50,220 nucleotides of DNA, from contig DF237507.1 in the NCBI GenBank assembly GCA_000708835.1, positions 1 to 50,220 on the forward strand, given 5' to 3'. How positions within the stretch are numbered: position 1 is the stretch's first letter; each line of letters opens with the position of its first letter. The DNA is from Klebsormidium nitens. Its lineage: Eukaryota; Streptophyta; Klebsormidiophyceae; Klebsormidiales; Klebsormidiaceae. The notes beneath the pieces were generated by a model. That model ran no database searches. It was not told the DNA's origin and was given only the letters and a program-made list of their open reading frames with translations. This document shows, one piece after another, positions 1-9,807 of this stretch. The translations under genes and the position numbers were made by a program.

Positions 1-1106
1 CTGCTAGCAATAAACCAGCAAGCTTTCGGCTTCCTCCCCCATAATATGAAGTACGCGTGCTCAACTAGCAAGCCTCGTAGTCCTAAAGCGCGAAAACCCG
101 GTGGTCTACTTGCGTTCGGATACCCTTCGGATTGAGATAGGACTTTTATCTCCACTTCCATGCATGGGGTATATCTGTCGCGCCTGTCAGACAAAATGTA
201 AGAGGGTGGTGTATCCAACACGTCAACCGGCCACATGCCCATCGAGTCAAATTCTAATTAGAACCATTTCTGATATATCACATAGTTCCCCTTGCGCCGC
301 TTTTGATCGACATGACATGTCGTAAGCTTGCACCCTGCTGGCGGCACTGAAAATTGCATGAAGCTGGTCAAGCCCTTGATCGCACTTTGGCCAAGTGGCC
401 GGCGTGGCCAAGATAAGCTTTATTGCATGTACTAGCGTGCGCAAGCTAGCCGGTCTTGCATGGCAACTTTTCCACGGCAACGCCCTTTCTTTTTTTGCTG
501 CACCGTCACATCCGGCTAGGACTCCCACTGAAGTTTTCCCTGAGGTCCATACAGGCTGTATATTGCAGAGCTCTACACATCGCGAGCTAATATGGGCCGC
601 ATGCCAGAGCGTGCCACAAAGCTCTACAGATTTCGACTTCCGACCGATTGTCGCTCTGTTACCTAGACACGTGGCTCTTATGTATACAGCATGGGCGACT
701 TCAATATGCTTCAAAGGCTGTACGTGTCAAATGCATCTAGCTAGCTACTCAATAGAAAAGCGTACGGTCCTAAGACAGGCTGACTTACACATGCAGGTGA
801 AAGAGTCCGGTGCCCGGCAGTCCTAAGAAACATTGATTCAACTCTGCGTGCACTATTGTCGTACTTGATCGAAGAAAATCGTCGCATATGTAACGACTGC
901 GTACTACCTCCTAATAAGCTCAATACCTGTCAACAATAGGTGCCAGCTCACACGCATATCCATTGATCAACATGAAGTTGTTGGATATAAGGACCCAACT
1001 ACAGCAGACTTGTACAATGATAGAACAGCCCACCACCTAGTCGTTAACCACAATTTAAGCCACCGTGCTAGTTAGCAGTAACTAATCTTTGACTATCATG
1101 CCACGC
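1..1106. other. intergenic, no gene seen
   Basis: This is the 3' flank of the GRL gene, which reads leftward and stops at 1107. The open frames at 247-714 (-) and 395-826 (+) are antisense to each other, have no recognisable protein pattern and no convincing splice context. No RNA gene or repeat array is visible. The gene's polyadenylation site should lie here but I could not pinpoint it. Confidence 0.5.
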
Positions 1107-4100
1107 TTATGCAGCGCCTAACGACCGTCCCAGTATGAACCACGTCGTCGTGCACAGCGCTCCAAAGCTGGTGTGGACGAAGAAACGGTCCAGCACAAAC
1201 CCGTAGACCGAGATGCCGGCAGTCGAATGCGTCAGGTAATTTACTGCAAAGAGAAATGGACCGCGGTCTACAAAAGGAGAATTGCGTTGAGGAAGTAGTT
1301 TGACTAGACTAATCCGCAGAGAATGCGATTTGCGTTAGAAGAGCTTTAGCCAAAGTCTACCTCAAGCGGAGCCCTCCATTCGCAGCTCCTGCTCCTTAGT
1401 GATGAGCGAAGCAATGTGCGTAGAAAGGAAGGTGCATCCTCTGTTGCGCCCGTTTCGACTTTGGCGGTGCACGTGAATCCTCGTCCCTGCTGAACGCGAT
1501 TCATTCAAGCCACGGATACGTCAGCGTTCCTCCTTTTTTTTCCTCAGCTCACAAACAGCCCGCTTTCGAAAGTGCTGAATCTCTGAGTGCTCTTCCTGCC
1601 AAAACGTGAGCCTTGGCAAGCCGCCCCTCGAATCCGACTTGACTCTTTTGTAACCAGACCAGATGCAATCCGCGCGAATCCGTCTACTCAGATGCATTCA
1701 ACTCGATTCCTGTTTCCAGAGCAGCAGAACCAGCTCAGGATTGCCTGAGTCGAGGAGGTTTCGATCCTAAAACCTGACTTCTGAATACCCAGAAAACCAG
1801 GCTTTGAGGGCGACAGACCCCTTCGAAGCCCCTCACTTAGGACATCCAGATGCTCCAGACTTGGCACTAGAATCGTCAGAACCTCCTAAAACTAAATTTC
1901 AAGAGATCCTCCCCAAGCCCGCTCACCGAGCGCCGCCCTCTGCTGGTACGCGTCCGCCCGCCGGATCCACGCCTGCAGCATTTTGGCCGTCTGGCTCTCG
2001 CCCCCCCCCTCCTCCGCCAGCTCTTCCAGCCCCCCCGGCGAGGAGAGGCCGGCCGGAGATGACGCCATCCGGAAGCCGAAGTCGCACGACCGCTCGGCGT
2101 GCATGCTGGACGCGAGCTTGACGATACGCCGGTGGAAGTGCGCGATCTTGGACGCGGCCTGGAGGCAGATGAAGCCGCCGTTGACGTAAACCCAGTTGCA
2201 AACCTGCGCGGGTTAGACAATAGGTGAGTTTTTGAATTCGTCTTTAAAATGACAACGCGATCGTGTAGGCGGATAAAGCCGCCGTTTGACGTACACCCAA
2301 TTGCAAACCTGCGCGGGTTAGACGATGGGTGAGTTTTTGAATCCTTCTTTAATGTGACAACGCGATCGTGGAGGCAGATGAAGCCGCCGTTGACGTAAAC
2401 CCAGTTGCAAACCTGCGCGAGTTCGACAATGGGTGAGTTTTTAAATTCTTCTTTAAAGTGACAACGCGATCGTGGAGGCAGATGAAGCCGCCGTTGACGT
2501 AAACCCAGTTGCAAACCTGCGCGGGTTCGACAATGGGTGAGTTTTTAAATTCTTCTAACAAAATGACAACGCGATCGTGGAGGCAGATGAAGCCGCCGTT
2601 GACTTACACCCAGTTGCAAACCTGCGCGGGTTAGACGATATTGGTTCTTGCATCATGATCAAGATGGTCAACTGGATCTAGGACGCATTGTAGAGGCAGA
2701 TAGAGCCGCCGTTGACGTAAACCCAGTTGCAAACCTGCGCGGGTTAAACGATACTGGTGTTTGAATCGTACTTGAGTCTCGACCTAGGACCAACTTGAAG
2801 GCAGATGAAGCCGCCGCTGACGTAAACCCAGTTGCAAACCTGCGCAGGTCATACGGTGAGGTTCAGGCTGTAGGGATTGAGATCGAGTCGAGATCATGTT
2901 TGAGAAATTTGCGGGCGTTGAGAAGGTTTAACGGTTGGCCGTGACATCCCTCAAAGACTGAACGTTAACTCTTCTGCGAGACGGCGCGAGAGCTGTCTCG
3001 CTCACATTCCAGTAACTGAGAATGGCCAAAACCTTAACCGCCCTCAGGCCACCCACCACAACCGACAGACAAGTGCTTCGCACCGAAGGCTGGCGGTGAC
3101 GTCAACAGAAGGCGGTCGGAACAAGGGGCGCAGCTTACGATGAGGTCCCCCGAGTTGAGGAACGTGAGGCTATCGCTCTTTTCTCGCACGACGTTGTACA
3201 TGGACGCGAGCAGTCCGAACAGGATGAGCACGCCCGACCACGCCAGGAATGCGCGAAACCGGTGGCTGATTGTCACCAGGCCTGCGGAAAGTGGAGTTTA
3301 ATTTTGATGGTTGGTGGCAGAACGCTTCTCAGATTGAACCTTTGGGGTGGTGAACCTTTTTCATGTCGAACCGGTTGCCAAGACAGTGTTTCGGAGAGAT
3401 GAGCAGGCCAGGAATACCGATACCAGGCCTACGGGTAAGGTTTCGAATGCTGGCGCTTCACATGGTGCACGGCAAACCAATGGTTGCTTAGCCAGTGTTT
3501 CGTAGGATGGTGATGGCCAGGGAAACGCAGAACATTGGCCAAGCGTCACCGGACCTTCTGGGGAGCGGAAGTAAGTTTTGGCATCAGCGATTAGATCGTA
3601 AGGACATCTGCTTAAGCGACTAGAGACGCTCTGACGAACGTCCTCAGAAAGCGAGGGATTGGAGTCATTCAGCGCGCAACAGCAGGGCCTTTTCAACAAT
3701 CGGGCCGGATGTCGACGGATATGCGAGGGTTCTGAAGAGCAACCCTTCGCATATTGATCTCAGGGAGCCATGCAAGGCCCATTTCCAAGAGAAAGAAACG
3801 CGTACGTCAATTGCAATGAACCAACACCGGTGTATCTTGCCTTCATTAAGAGTGCCGCTAAGTTGGTGGCGACGCGAAGCAACTCTGCGCTTCGAGGGCC
3901 GTCCCTTCAAGACCCCATTCGCTCGTGGGGAGTTTCACGATAGCCATTTGCGCAAGCGCGACAAAGGAAAAAAGTTTGTTTGCGCAGAGGAGCATGCTTG
4001 CGGAACCTCAAAGCACGCTCCGCCTTGTGATCGCGCTTGTACCGTTTGTATTCCGGCCTTCAATGTTTGATTCCGCTTCCGGTCGTAGACGGGCGGCTCA

Positions 4101-7100
4101 CCTTGGCAGAGGCGGACGTACTCGTGGAAGCACCAGGAAGGATCGGCCGCCAAGTCGAGCAGCTGGCTGTAGTAGCGCATCTTAAGCACCTGGGAAGGCA
4201 AAGCGACTCTGACTTTCTTTCGGGCCAAATCAAACCTGGCGTCCGCATGAAGCGACATCAGGATATGCAAGGGAGAGAGGAAAAGGCCGGGAACAACTGT
4301 GAGACGATAAGACAATCCGGAGCCAGACAGACGAGAGGAGACGACGCTTGACTAAGACAGGAACCGTAGAAAGTCAGTTGATACCATTACCAGCCTTTTG
4401 ACGTCCACGTCGCGGCAATCTCAGCACCCTATGAAACCTTCGGAATATCGGCAGACATTTTTAAAAAGCTAAAGCTCCCTAGGTCATGAACCCAGACCCA
4501 AGATCCGCCAAGGGATGCTTATCTGCAGCCCGCACATGCCCCCAGAATAAACCTGAGTTCAGGCCTGCTGACAATCAGCTCTGTCCCGTACGGTCCAGAA
4601 GCACCCCGCGCCCCCCTCCTATAGGACAGATAAAATCCTTAATTATCCAAAATCTAACTTTCCCCGCGGACGCTTTTCAATCCTAAGCGTTTGAAAATGC
4701 TGGAAAAAAAACGCACCTGCAGCCCGCAGATGCCCCAGAAGAGGACGCACACGTACAGGAAGCACACGGTGCGGAACACCCACGAGTATGACGTCAGCAG
4801 GATGAAGAGGACCTCGATGACGTGGGTGTGGCCGAGCGTGACCGGGAGCGGCGCGTGCGGGACCGTCAGCCACCACCACAGCTTCTGGGAGACGTGCAGC
4901 GCGAAGGCCGGCAGGAAGAGTCGCCCCAAAACGGTCAGGGCATCCTGGAAGAACAACGGTAGTGGAGTAAGATTTTGCGCTGGTTGTCGCCTCTAAGTAT
5001 CTTAGACACCTTAATATTGGGGCCGTCAAGCTCCGTCAGCTGCGCCCCCGTGGAGGGGTTCAAACCCCAAATCTTAGAACGCAATCTAACGTTCTTTGTT
5101 GCGCCCACCTGGAGGTGTTCGATACAGGCTTGCTGCACCGACGCGCCATTGAAGTCAACCTTCAACCTCAAAGCGTCAGAACGTAAAGCTCTGTAAGTAC
5201 CTGAAGGTGTTTGATGCAGTTTTCAAGGATTTGCAGAACCGAAAAGCAGAATCTCAAAACCCTGAAGGGAATGTATCTGCGCCCACCTGGAGGTGTTCGA
5301 TGTACGCTTCCTGCACGGACGCGTCCTCGACGAGCAGCACCTCGAGCAGCAGCAGCTTGCGCACGCCGTGCTTGGACACCAGGTGCGTCAGGAACGCGTA
5401 GCTCACCACCGCCAGCGACGTCTGCGTGCAAAGACGAGGGCGCGCGCGCGCTTTTATACACTCTCTAAGTTTTAGCATTTTCGCGAATTAGGTTTTTGGG
5501 CGTGCTTGGACACCAGGTGCGTCAAAAACGCGTAGCTCACCACCGCCAGCGACGTCTGCGCGCGGGAACGAAGGAGCGCGCATGTCAAGTTCTCATTGCG
5601 TTTTCACATTTTAGGGTCTTCAAGGTCTGCATATTTAAGACGTGCTTGGACACCGGGTGCGTCAGGAAAACGCGTCGCTCACCAACTGCCAGCAACGTCT
5701 GCGTGCAGAGACGATGGCGCGCACGCTCTTTCAATCCCGTTCTCAGATTTCAGGAGTTGAGTTTTAAGGGTCAGAGTTTTAGGCTTGCTTGGACATCAGG
5801 TGCATCGGGAACGCGCAGCTCACGACCGTCAGCGACGTCTGCACGCGGGAACGAGGGCGCGCGCGCGCTTTCAGCGTGTTAGGATGTCCAATCGTCAACG
5901 GCAGATCAGGCGAAATAGAGTAGAACAGAAACCGACTAGAAGAGACAGTTCGAGAAACGAAACGTCGGCTTATCACGAGGCTCCGGCGATTTGTGCTCCT
6001 TAAATCTAAGATGATTAAGAACTCTTGGCCTCGAAAACTTTCAAGGAGGCCCAGGCGCTGAATTAGCAGCTGGAAAGCGAACGAGTCGCTTGCTTCGAAG
6101 GTCCGCACCGAACTTATGTCTGCAAACATTCCGTGGGAATCTTACATTCCGGGAGCATAGTGTCGTCTGTTGGCCAGATCAGGATGCGAAACCGATATAG
6201 ACTCAGCGCGGAAGTAACCGGCGTTAAGTCTCCTAATGTCATAATGATGTATTCTCAGATCCTCGCCAAACCATGCACTGAGAACTGCACGGATGTAGCC
6301 ACAACGCTTCAATCGCACCGATCCGTCATCCGTGAAACCCGTGCCGGCCGTGTTTTCCCACCCTGCCACCCAAAGTTTATTTTTGAAAGAACGCAATGGT
6401 GTGACAAGCCCTTTGGAGAACTCGCTGAACAAAACTCGTTCAAGAGACTCCTCTCGATCCGAGTAGGTAGCCGTTTTCAAAGCCCCGAAATTTCCCGTCC
6501 AATCAGGGGTTCTTAATCATGTTAAGAAACTGACCACAGCCCCCTCTCAGTAACGTTGATAGTGATTCTCACCTCCAGGCTGAGGACGAGCCCCTTGAAC
6601 GGCAGCATACACTCTCAGTGGCGAAAGGTTTCGTGACGCTCCCAAAGAAAGTTCTTGGAAGTATCTTCTAACCACCCAAACCCTCTACATCTTACCAGAT
6701 TACGTATCCCAAACGGAAAGCCTCAAAAGCATACCCGCGCAACCCTCTAGAACACACGGAAACTCGCGCTTCTGAAACGCCCACCTCCAAACTGAGAACC
6801 AGCCCTCGGAACGGCAATGATGAAAGCAGCACCTCGTGAATTGCACGGCACCCAGACGTTCAACAACTCAGTATACCAAAGGAAAAATTCCGAAACGCCC
6901 ACCTCCAAAACCCACCTCCAAAACTCACTAGATGTCAAGAACATTGTGCTTTCAAAACGCCCACCTCCAAGCTGAGAACGAGCCCCCGGAACGGCAGCTC
7001 CTCCTCGCTCTCCTTGACGGGCCTGAGCCAGATATACTCCGCAAGGGGAACCGCCATGATGCAGAAAAATCCCAATACGCTGCCCAGCGCCGACGCCACC

Positions 7101-8690
7101 GTCCCGCTCTTCCAAAGGAGGACGAACGCGAGGGCGCGCCTGAAGCGCCGCTCCTGCCAACGATCCCACAACATCAGATCGATCTCGCAGTCAAGTATCT
7201 TAAGACTTTATGATTCGCAGTTAAGGATCTCAAGACATTATGGAATGGCAAGCACGAAGCCCAGCGTGCCTCCTAGCGTCAAATACACCGTCCCGCTTTT
7301 CCATACAAGTGCGAGGTCCAGGGCGGGCTGAATGCGCCGCTCAAAATAGATTCACGTTTTTGAGTGTTTTCAGTACTGATATCTTGACAAGGAGGGTGAA
7401 GGAGTTTCAGGTGTGCACGAAACGAAATATCGAAGATTTCTTGGGAAACTGTTCCAATTGCACTGCGCAAGGCCCAGGAGAATGATGCAAGCAGCCCAAC
7501 CTGTGGGTAAAACATCAGAGTCAAGGCCGAAGGGTTTATGGGTCAAGGATAGTTGCCTATTCGAAAATCTGATATTGAGGTCCTGCAATTACGATATATG
7601 GCTTGAAAATTGTGGTGATATGTACGAGCGACGTCATCTTGAGGGACGTTCCCAGTCACACATGGCAAAAGTTGGAAAAGGGGCTTCAACTGGTGCATGT
7701 CCGTTGTCTTCAGCGCAGGAAGTGTTGAGACTATAGGATGGCATTTTCAGCAAACTGGCCGGAATGAATCTCATCAACCACCAGAACAAGCTCAGGGCAA
7801 CTGCTGCTCTATCAAAAGGAAGCTTGAAGTCCAGCCACCGGTGCTTGCATGTGTCCATCATGGTTTTCTTCACTGTTCCTGTTGTACATCTGAGAAGTGA
7901 AGGAAGATGAACAGTTGACCTCATCAGCAACATCAAAGTCCTCCTCCCCTCATGAGTGCCTCATAAGTGCCTCGGTACGGTGCAACCAATTGGAGGTGAC
8001 GATCTCAAAAAGCTGACACCTGTCAAGCCGCCCCCCAACACGCATGCGCTCCCTTCTGGCCTCAAAAGCTCGCAAATGATGCATCATAACCCGTGGTTAC
8101 AATCTCAGAGTATTTTCCAAACACTCGCAGGAAATCAAGGGTACTCCGATGTAGTCCAGGAGGTTCAGTGACCTGCTTTTCCAGATGTCCTTTCCCATTT
8201 GCCCCCCATTCCCTCTTGCAGGTCAACCGCTCCTCTCCAATTGAAAAACGAAGCTCCTTGACATGATACTACACAAAGCATTTCAAAATGACGAGACAGG
8301 AAAAAAGCACCGCCAAACTCATGGCAACGGATAAGACAAGCTGTATCAACCCCCCACCTGCGCACTGATGCTCCTCAGGAGTGCCTCCTGCCCCTCCTCT
8401 GGCGACACCTTGCTCCCAAGCAGCGGCTCCCCTTGCGACTGCAAACTTTCCAAACTTGTCCTTCTCCCCAGGCCCACTTTCCCCAGGCTCTGCGTCGAGC
8501 GGAGCGCCGGCAGGTGGTCGAAGCTATTGGAGGGGGTACACTGCGCTGAGGGGGCGTCTTCGCCAATCTCAGGATCGTATCCCATTGGGATGTATAGTGG
8601 GGAGCGAGTTGAAAGGGAGCGGTCGATGCGCGAGGGCTTGGGGCCGATCGGGGCCTTGTCAAAGAGGGCGCTGCTTGGGGTGCGGGCCAT
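1107..8690 (-). CDS. DUF3537 / plant gustatory-receptor-like (GRL) membrane protein, 8 exons
   Basis: Plant DUF3537 proteins are multi-pass membrane proteins proposed to be distant homologues of insect gustatory/odorant receptor channels; their function in plants is unknown. My model joins 8690-8358, 7183-6965, 5421-5287, 4944-4717, 4189-4102, 3281-3139, 2203-1927 and 1243-1107. All have GT-AG borders and compatible phases, giving 519 codons plus stop. Residues 1-111 are Ser-rich and probably cytosolic. Hydrophobic helices follow in exons 2, 3, 4, 6, 7 and 8. Family landmarks are SWVFRTVCFLYVCVLF (exon 4), ISHRFRAFLAW (exon 6), AASKIAHFHR (exon 7) and AGISVYGFVLDR near the C terminus. The exon 2 acceptor could lie 15 nt upstream in frame. 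Introns carry many copies of exon borders, listed separately. The family call is firm; exon 1 is the least certain. Confidence 0.88.
2163..2860 (-). repeat. 105-bp-period array of the GRL exon 7 splice acceptor and exon start
   Basis: Seven copies of a segment holding the acceptor (ACCCGCGCAG|GTTTGC on the minus strand) and the first ~40 nt of exon 7 begin, in plus coordinates, near 2163, 2268, 2373, 2477, 2582, 2695 and 2800. Spacing is 104-105 bp except for one of 113. The copy at 2163-2203 is the functional exon edge. The other six lie upstream in intron 6 and keep the AG|GT. None shows an obvious donor after the exon-like part, so they look like decoy or alternative acceptors rather than complete exons. 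Confidence 0.9.
4523..4548 (-). repeat. copy of GRL exon 4 donor-side end inside intron 4
   Basis: This 26-bp stretch matches the last codons of exon 4 (plus 4718-4743) almost exactly, apart from one substitution and one extra C. It lies about 195 bp downstream of the real donor in transcript direction. Confidence 0.65.
5101..5145 (-). repeat. copy of GRL exon 3 donor-side end inside intron 3
   Basis: The minus strand encodes ASVQQACIEHLQ followed by GTGGGC. This closely copies the real exon 3 end (DASVQEAYIEHLQ, then GTGGGC, at 5287). A weaker third version lies at about 5198-5220. These copies could act as alternative donors. Confidence 0.8.
5501..5872 (-). repeat. three copies of GRL exon 3 acceptor-side half inside intron 2
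   Basis: Copies beginning at 5501, 5641 and 5784 reproduce the segment that starts at 5367 in the real exon. Each includes the exon start (TSLAVVSYAFLTHL region), the acceptor CAG or its equivalent, and the GC-rich intron stretch beyond it. Spacing is 134, 140 and 143 bp. The copies differ by scattered substitutions and small indels, so they were made at different times or are decaying. Confidence 0.9.
6569..6925 (-). repeat. copies of GRL exon 2 donor-side end inside intron 2
   Basis: The real exon 2 end (plus 6961-7003, coding LPFRGLVLSLE before GTGGGC) recurs at 6780-6817 and 6569-6606. A partial double copy lies at 6897-6925. The donor dinucleotide and its purine-rich context are kept. 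Confidence 0.85.
7189..7345 (-). repeat. copy of GRL exon 2 acceptor-side half plus 29-bp tandem repeat in intron 1
   Basis: Positions 7249-7345 are a diverged copy of 7060-7160, the first half of exon 2. The stretches around the GTCCCGCT and GCGCCGCTC words align. Between copy and exon, 7189-7213 is repeated at 7218-7242 with 29-bp spacing. That small repeat spans the zone where the intron 1 acceptor must lie. Confidence 0.75.
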
Positions 8691-8718
8691 AATTGGAACT
8701 CACCCCTGAAAACTGCTT

Positions 8719-8905
8719 CTGTTGATCTGGGGGTTATTTGCCAGGGAGAACTAGATGAGTTGGTTCTTCTGCCTCGTTGTTTCTCTTCTTCTGCGTCCTA
8801 TCTGTCTTGTCGTTCAATCACATGTGGACCTGACCCCTTGAGAGTGTTGATCTGGGGGTACTATGCTAAAGGCAAGTTGATGAGTTGTTCTTCTGCCTTG
8901 CTCAG
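8719..8905. repeat. diverged ~129-bp duplication upstream of the GRL start codon
   Basis: GTTGATCTGGGGGT followed by a similar GATGAGTTG...TTCTTCTGCCT segment occurs at 8719 and again at 8848. It sits just upstream of the GRL start at 8690, in its 5' UTR or promoter. The polypyrimidine tracts after each copy resemble each other more loosely. Confidence 0.75.
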
Positions 8906-9432
8906 CTTCCCCTTCTACTGTGTCCCCTTAAGCCATGTTCTTCACCCTTGTCTGTGTCCTGTCTGTCCTTCAACCACAGAAGGTGAGAGGTTGGCTTATT
9001 GTATGAACGCCACTTGAGAATCCTTGAGTCTCAAAAATCTTCTGACAAGTCGCTTGCAACATTGGAACGATTACTTTTGAAGTAAAAGGCTCTTCGAGCT
9101 CAAGCTTGACAGACTCTCCACCTTCCCCAAACAGAGCGAGATGTAATCAGCATGGGGCAATGCTGCTTCACAGCATCAGAAGGTTTTTGATCGTTCTGAG
9201 CATTCCCGTCCACCATTTGAAAGTCCAATGCAGCGTCTGGTGATCAGAAGCCCATGTTACGGCACGTCTCCACATTGCTCGTGCCTTGTTGAACGTCTCC
9301 TCACATGCTTTCAGTGCTGTCTTGGTTTCTTTTAGGATGCAGCAATGCAAAGCTGGCAACAAGCTGAGCGTTGAACAGCTTTTAGGTATAGAACTGGAGA
9401 TCGCCACCATTGTGACTCTGACTTTTGAGTCC

Positions 9433-9467
9433 CAGCTGTCGCAATTTTTCACAAATTGTGACAGCTG
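9433..9467. repeat. 15-bp-arm inverted repeat (hairpin)
   Basis: CAGCTGTCGCAATTT at 9433-9447 is followed after 5 bp by AAATTGTGACAGCTG at 9453-9467. The arms pair with one mismatch. It could be a transposon remnant, a cruciform or a symmetric protein-binding site in the divergent promoter. Confidence 0.7.
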
Positions 9468-9807
9468 GCTGAGCTGCCACATAGCGTCGAGGGAATCCTG
9501 AGCAATCATTCCGCGCCACTCCGCGCAACTACTTTAAAATAGTCGCTAGCGGAATCAGTGTTCCCTGGACTCAATGTATTTTAGGTGCGGAATCACCGTT
9601 TCCGCTCGTTCCGGTGCTGCACAAATTAGACGGAACCAGGGATTGCTCGGGCCTGATGGAGATTGCCATTTGAATTTTGCCAGTGATGTTCACAAACTTG
9701 CAATTTGATAATATTATTATGCTTGACGAAATGCTAGGACACTGGCCAGCATAGATGAAGCTTTGAAAAGGCAGCCAATTTGGACGAGAATCATCACTGC
9801 AGACATC

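Larger units (their letters stand above)
8691..9807. promoter_or_regulatory. divergent intergenic region between GRL (-) and TatB-like (+)
   Basis: This ~1.1 kb holds the 5' flanks of two genes transcribed away from each other. It contains the duplicated block at 8719-8905 and a hairpin at 9433-9467. No clear TATA or initiator can be assigned. The minus-strand frame at 9168-9509 is unconvincing and overlaps the hairpin. Confidence 0.4.

Noticed and set aside
1876-2514. 212-residue minus-strand open frame
   Set aside because: It runs through the 105-bp array because 105 is divisible by three, and it reads the true exon 7 in the wrong frame.
2163-2860. CRISPR-like regular repeats
   Set aside because: The units are whole 105-bp duplications with decayed spacers that also repeat, they include an exon edge, and the genome is eukaryotic.
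5055-5072. tRNA-like B-box (GGTTCAAACCC)
   Set aside because: No matching A-box or cloverleaf upstream, and it lies in a GRL intron.
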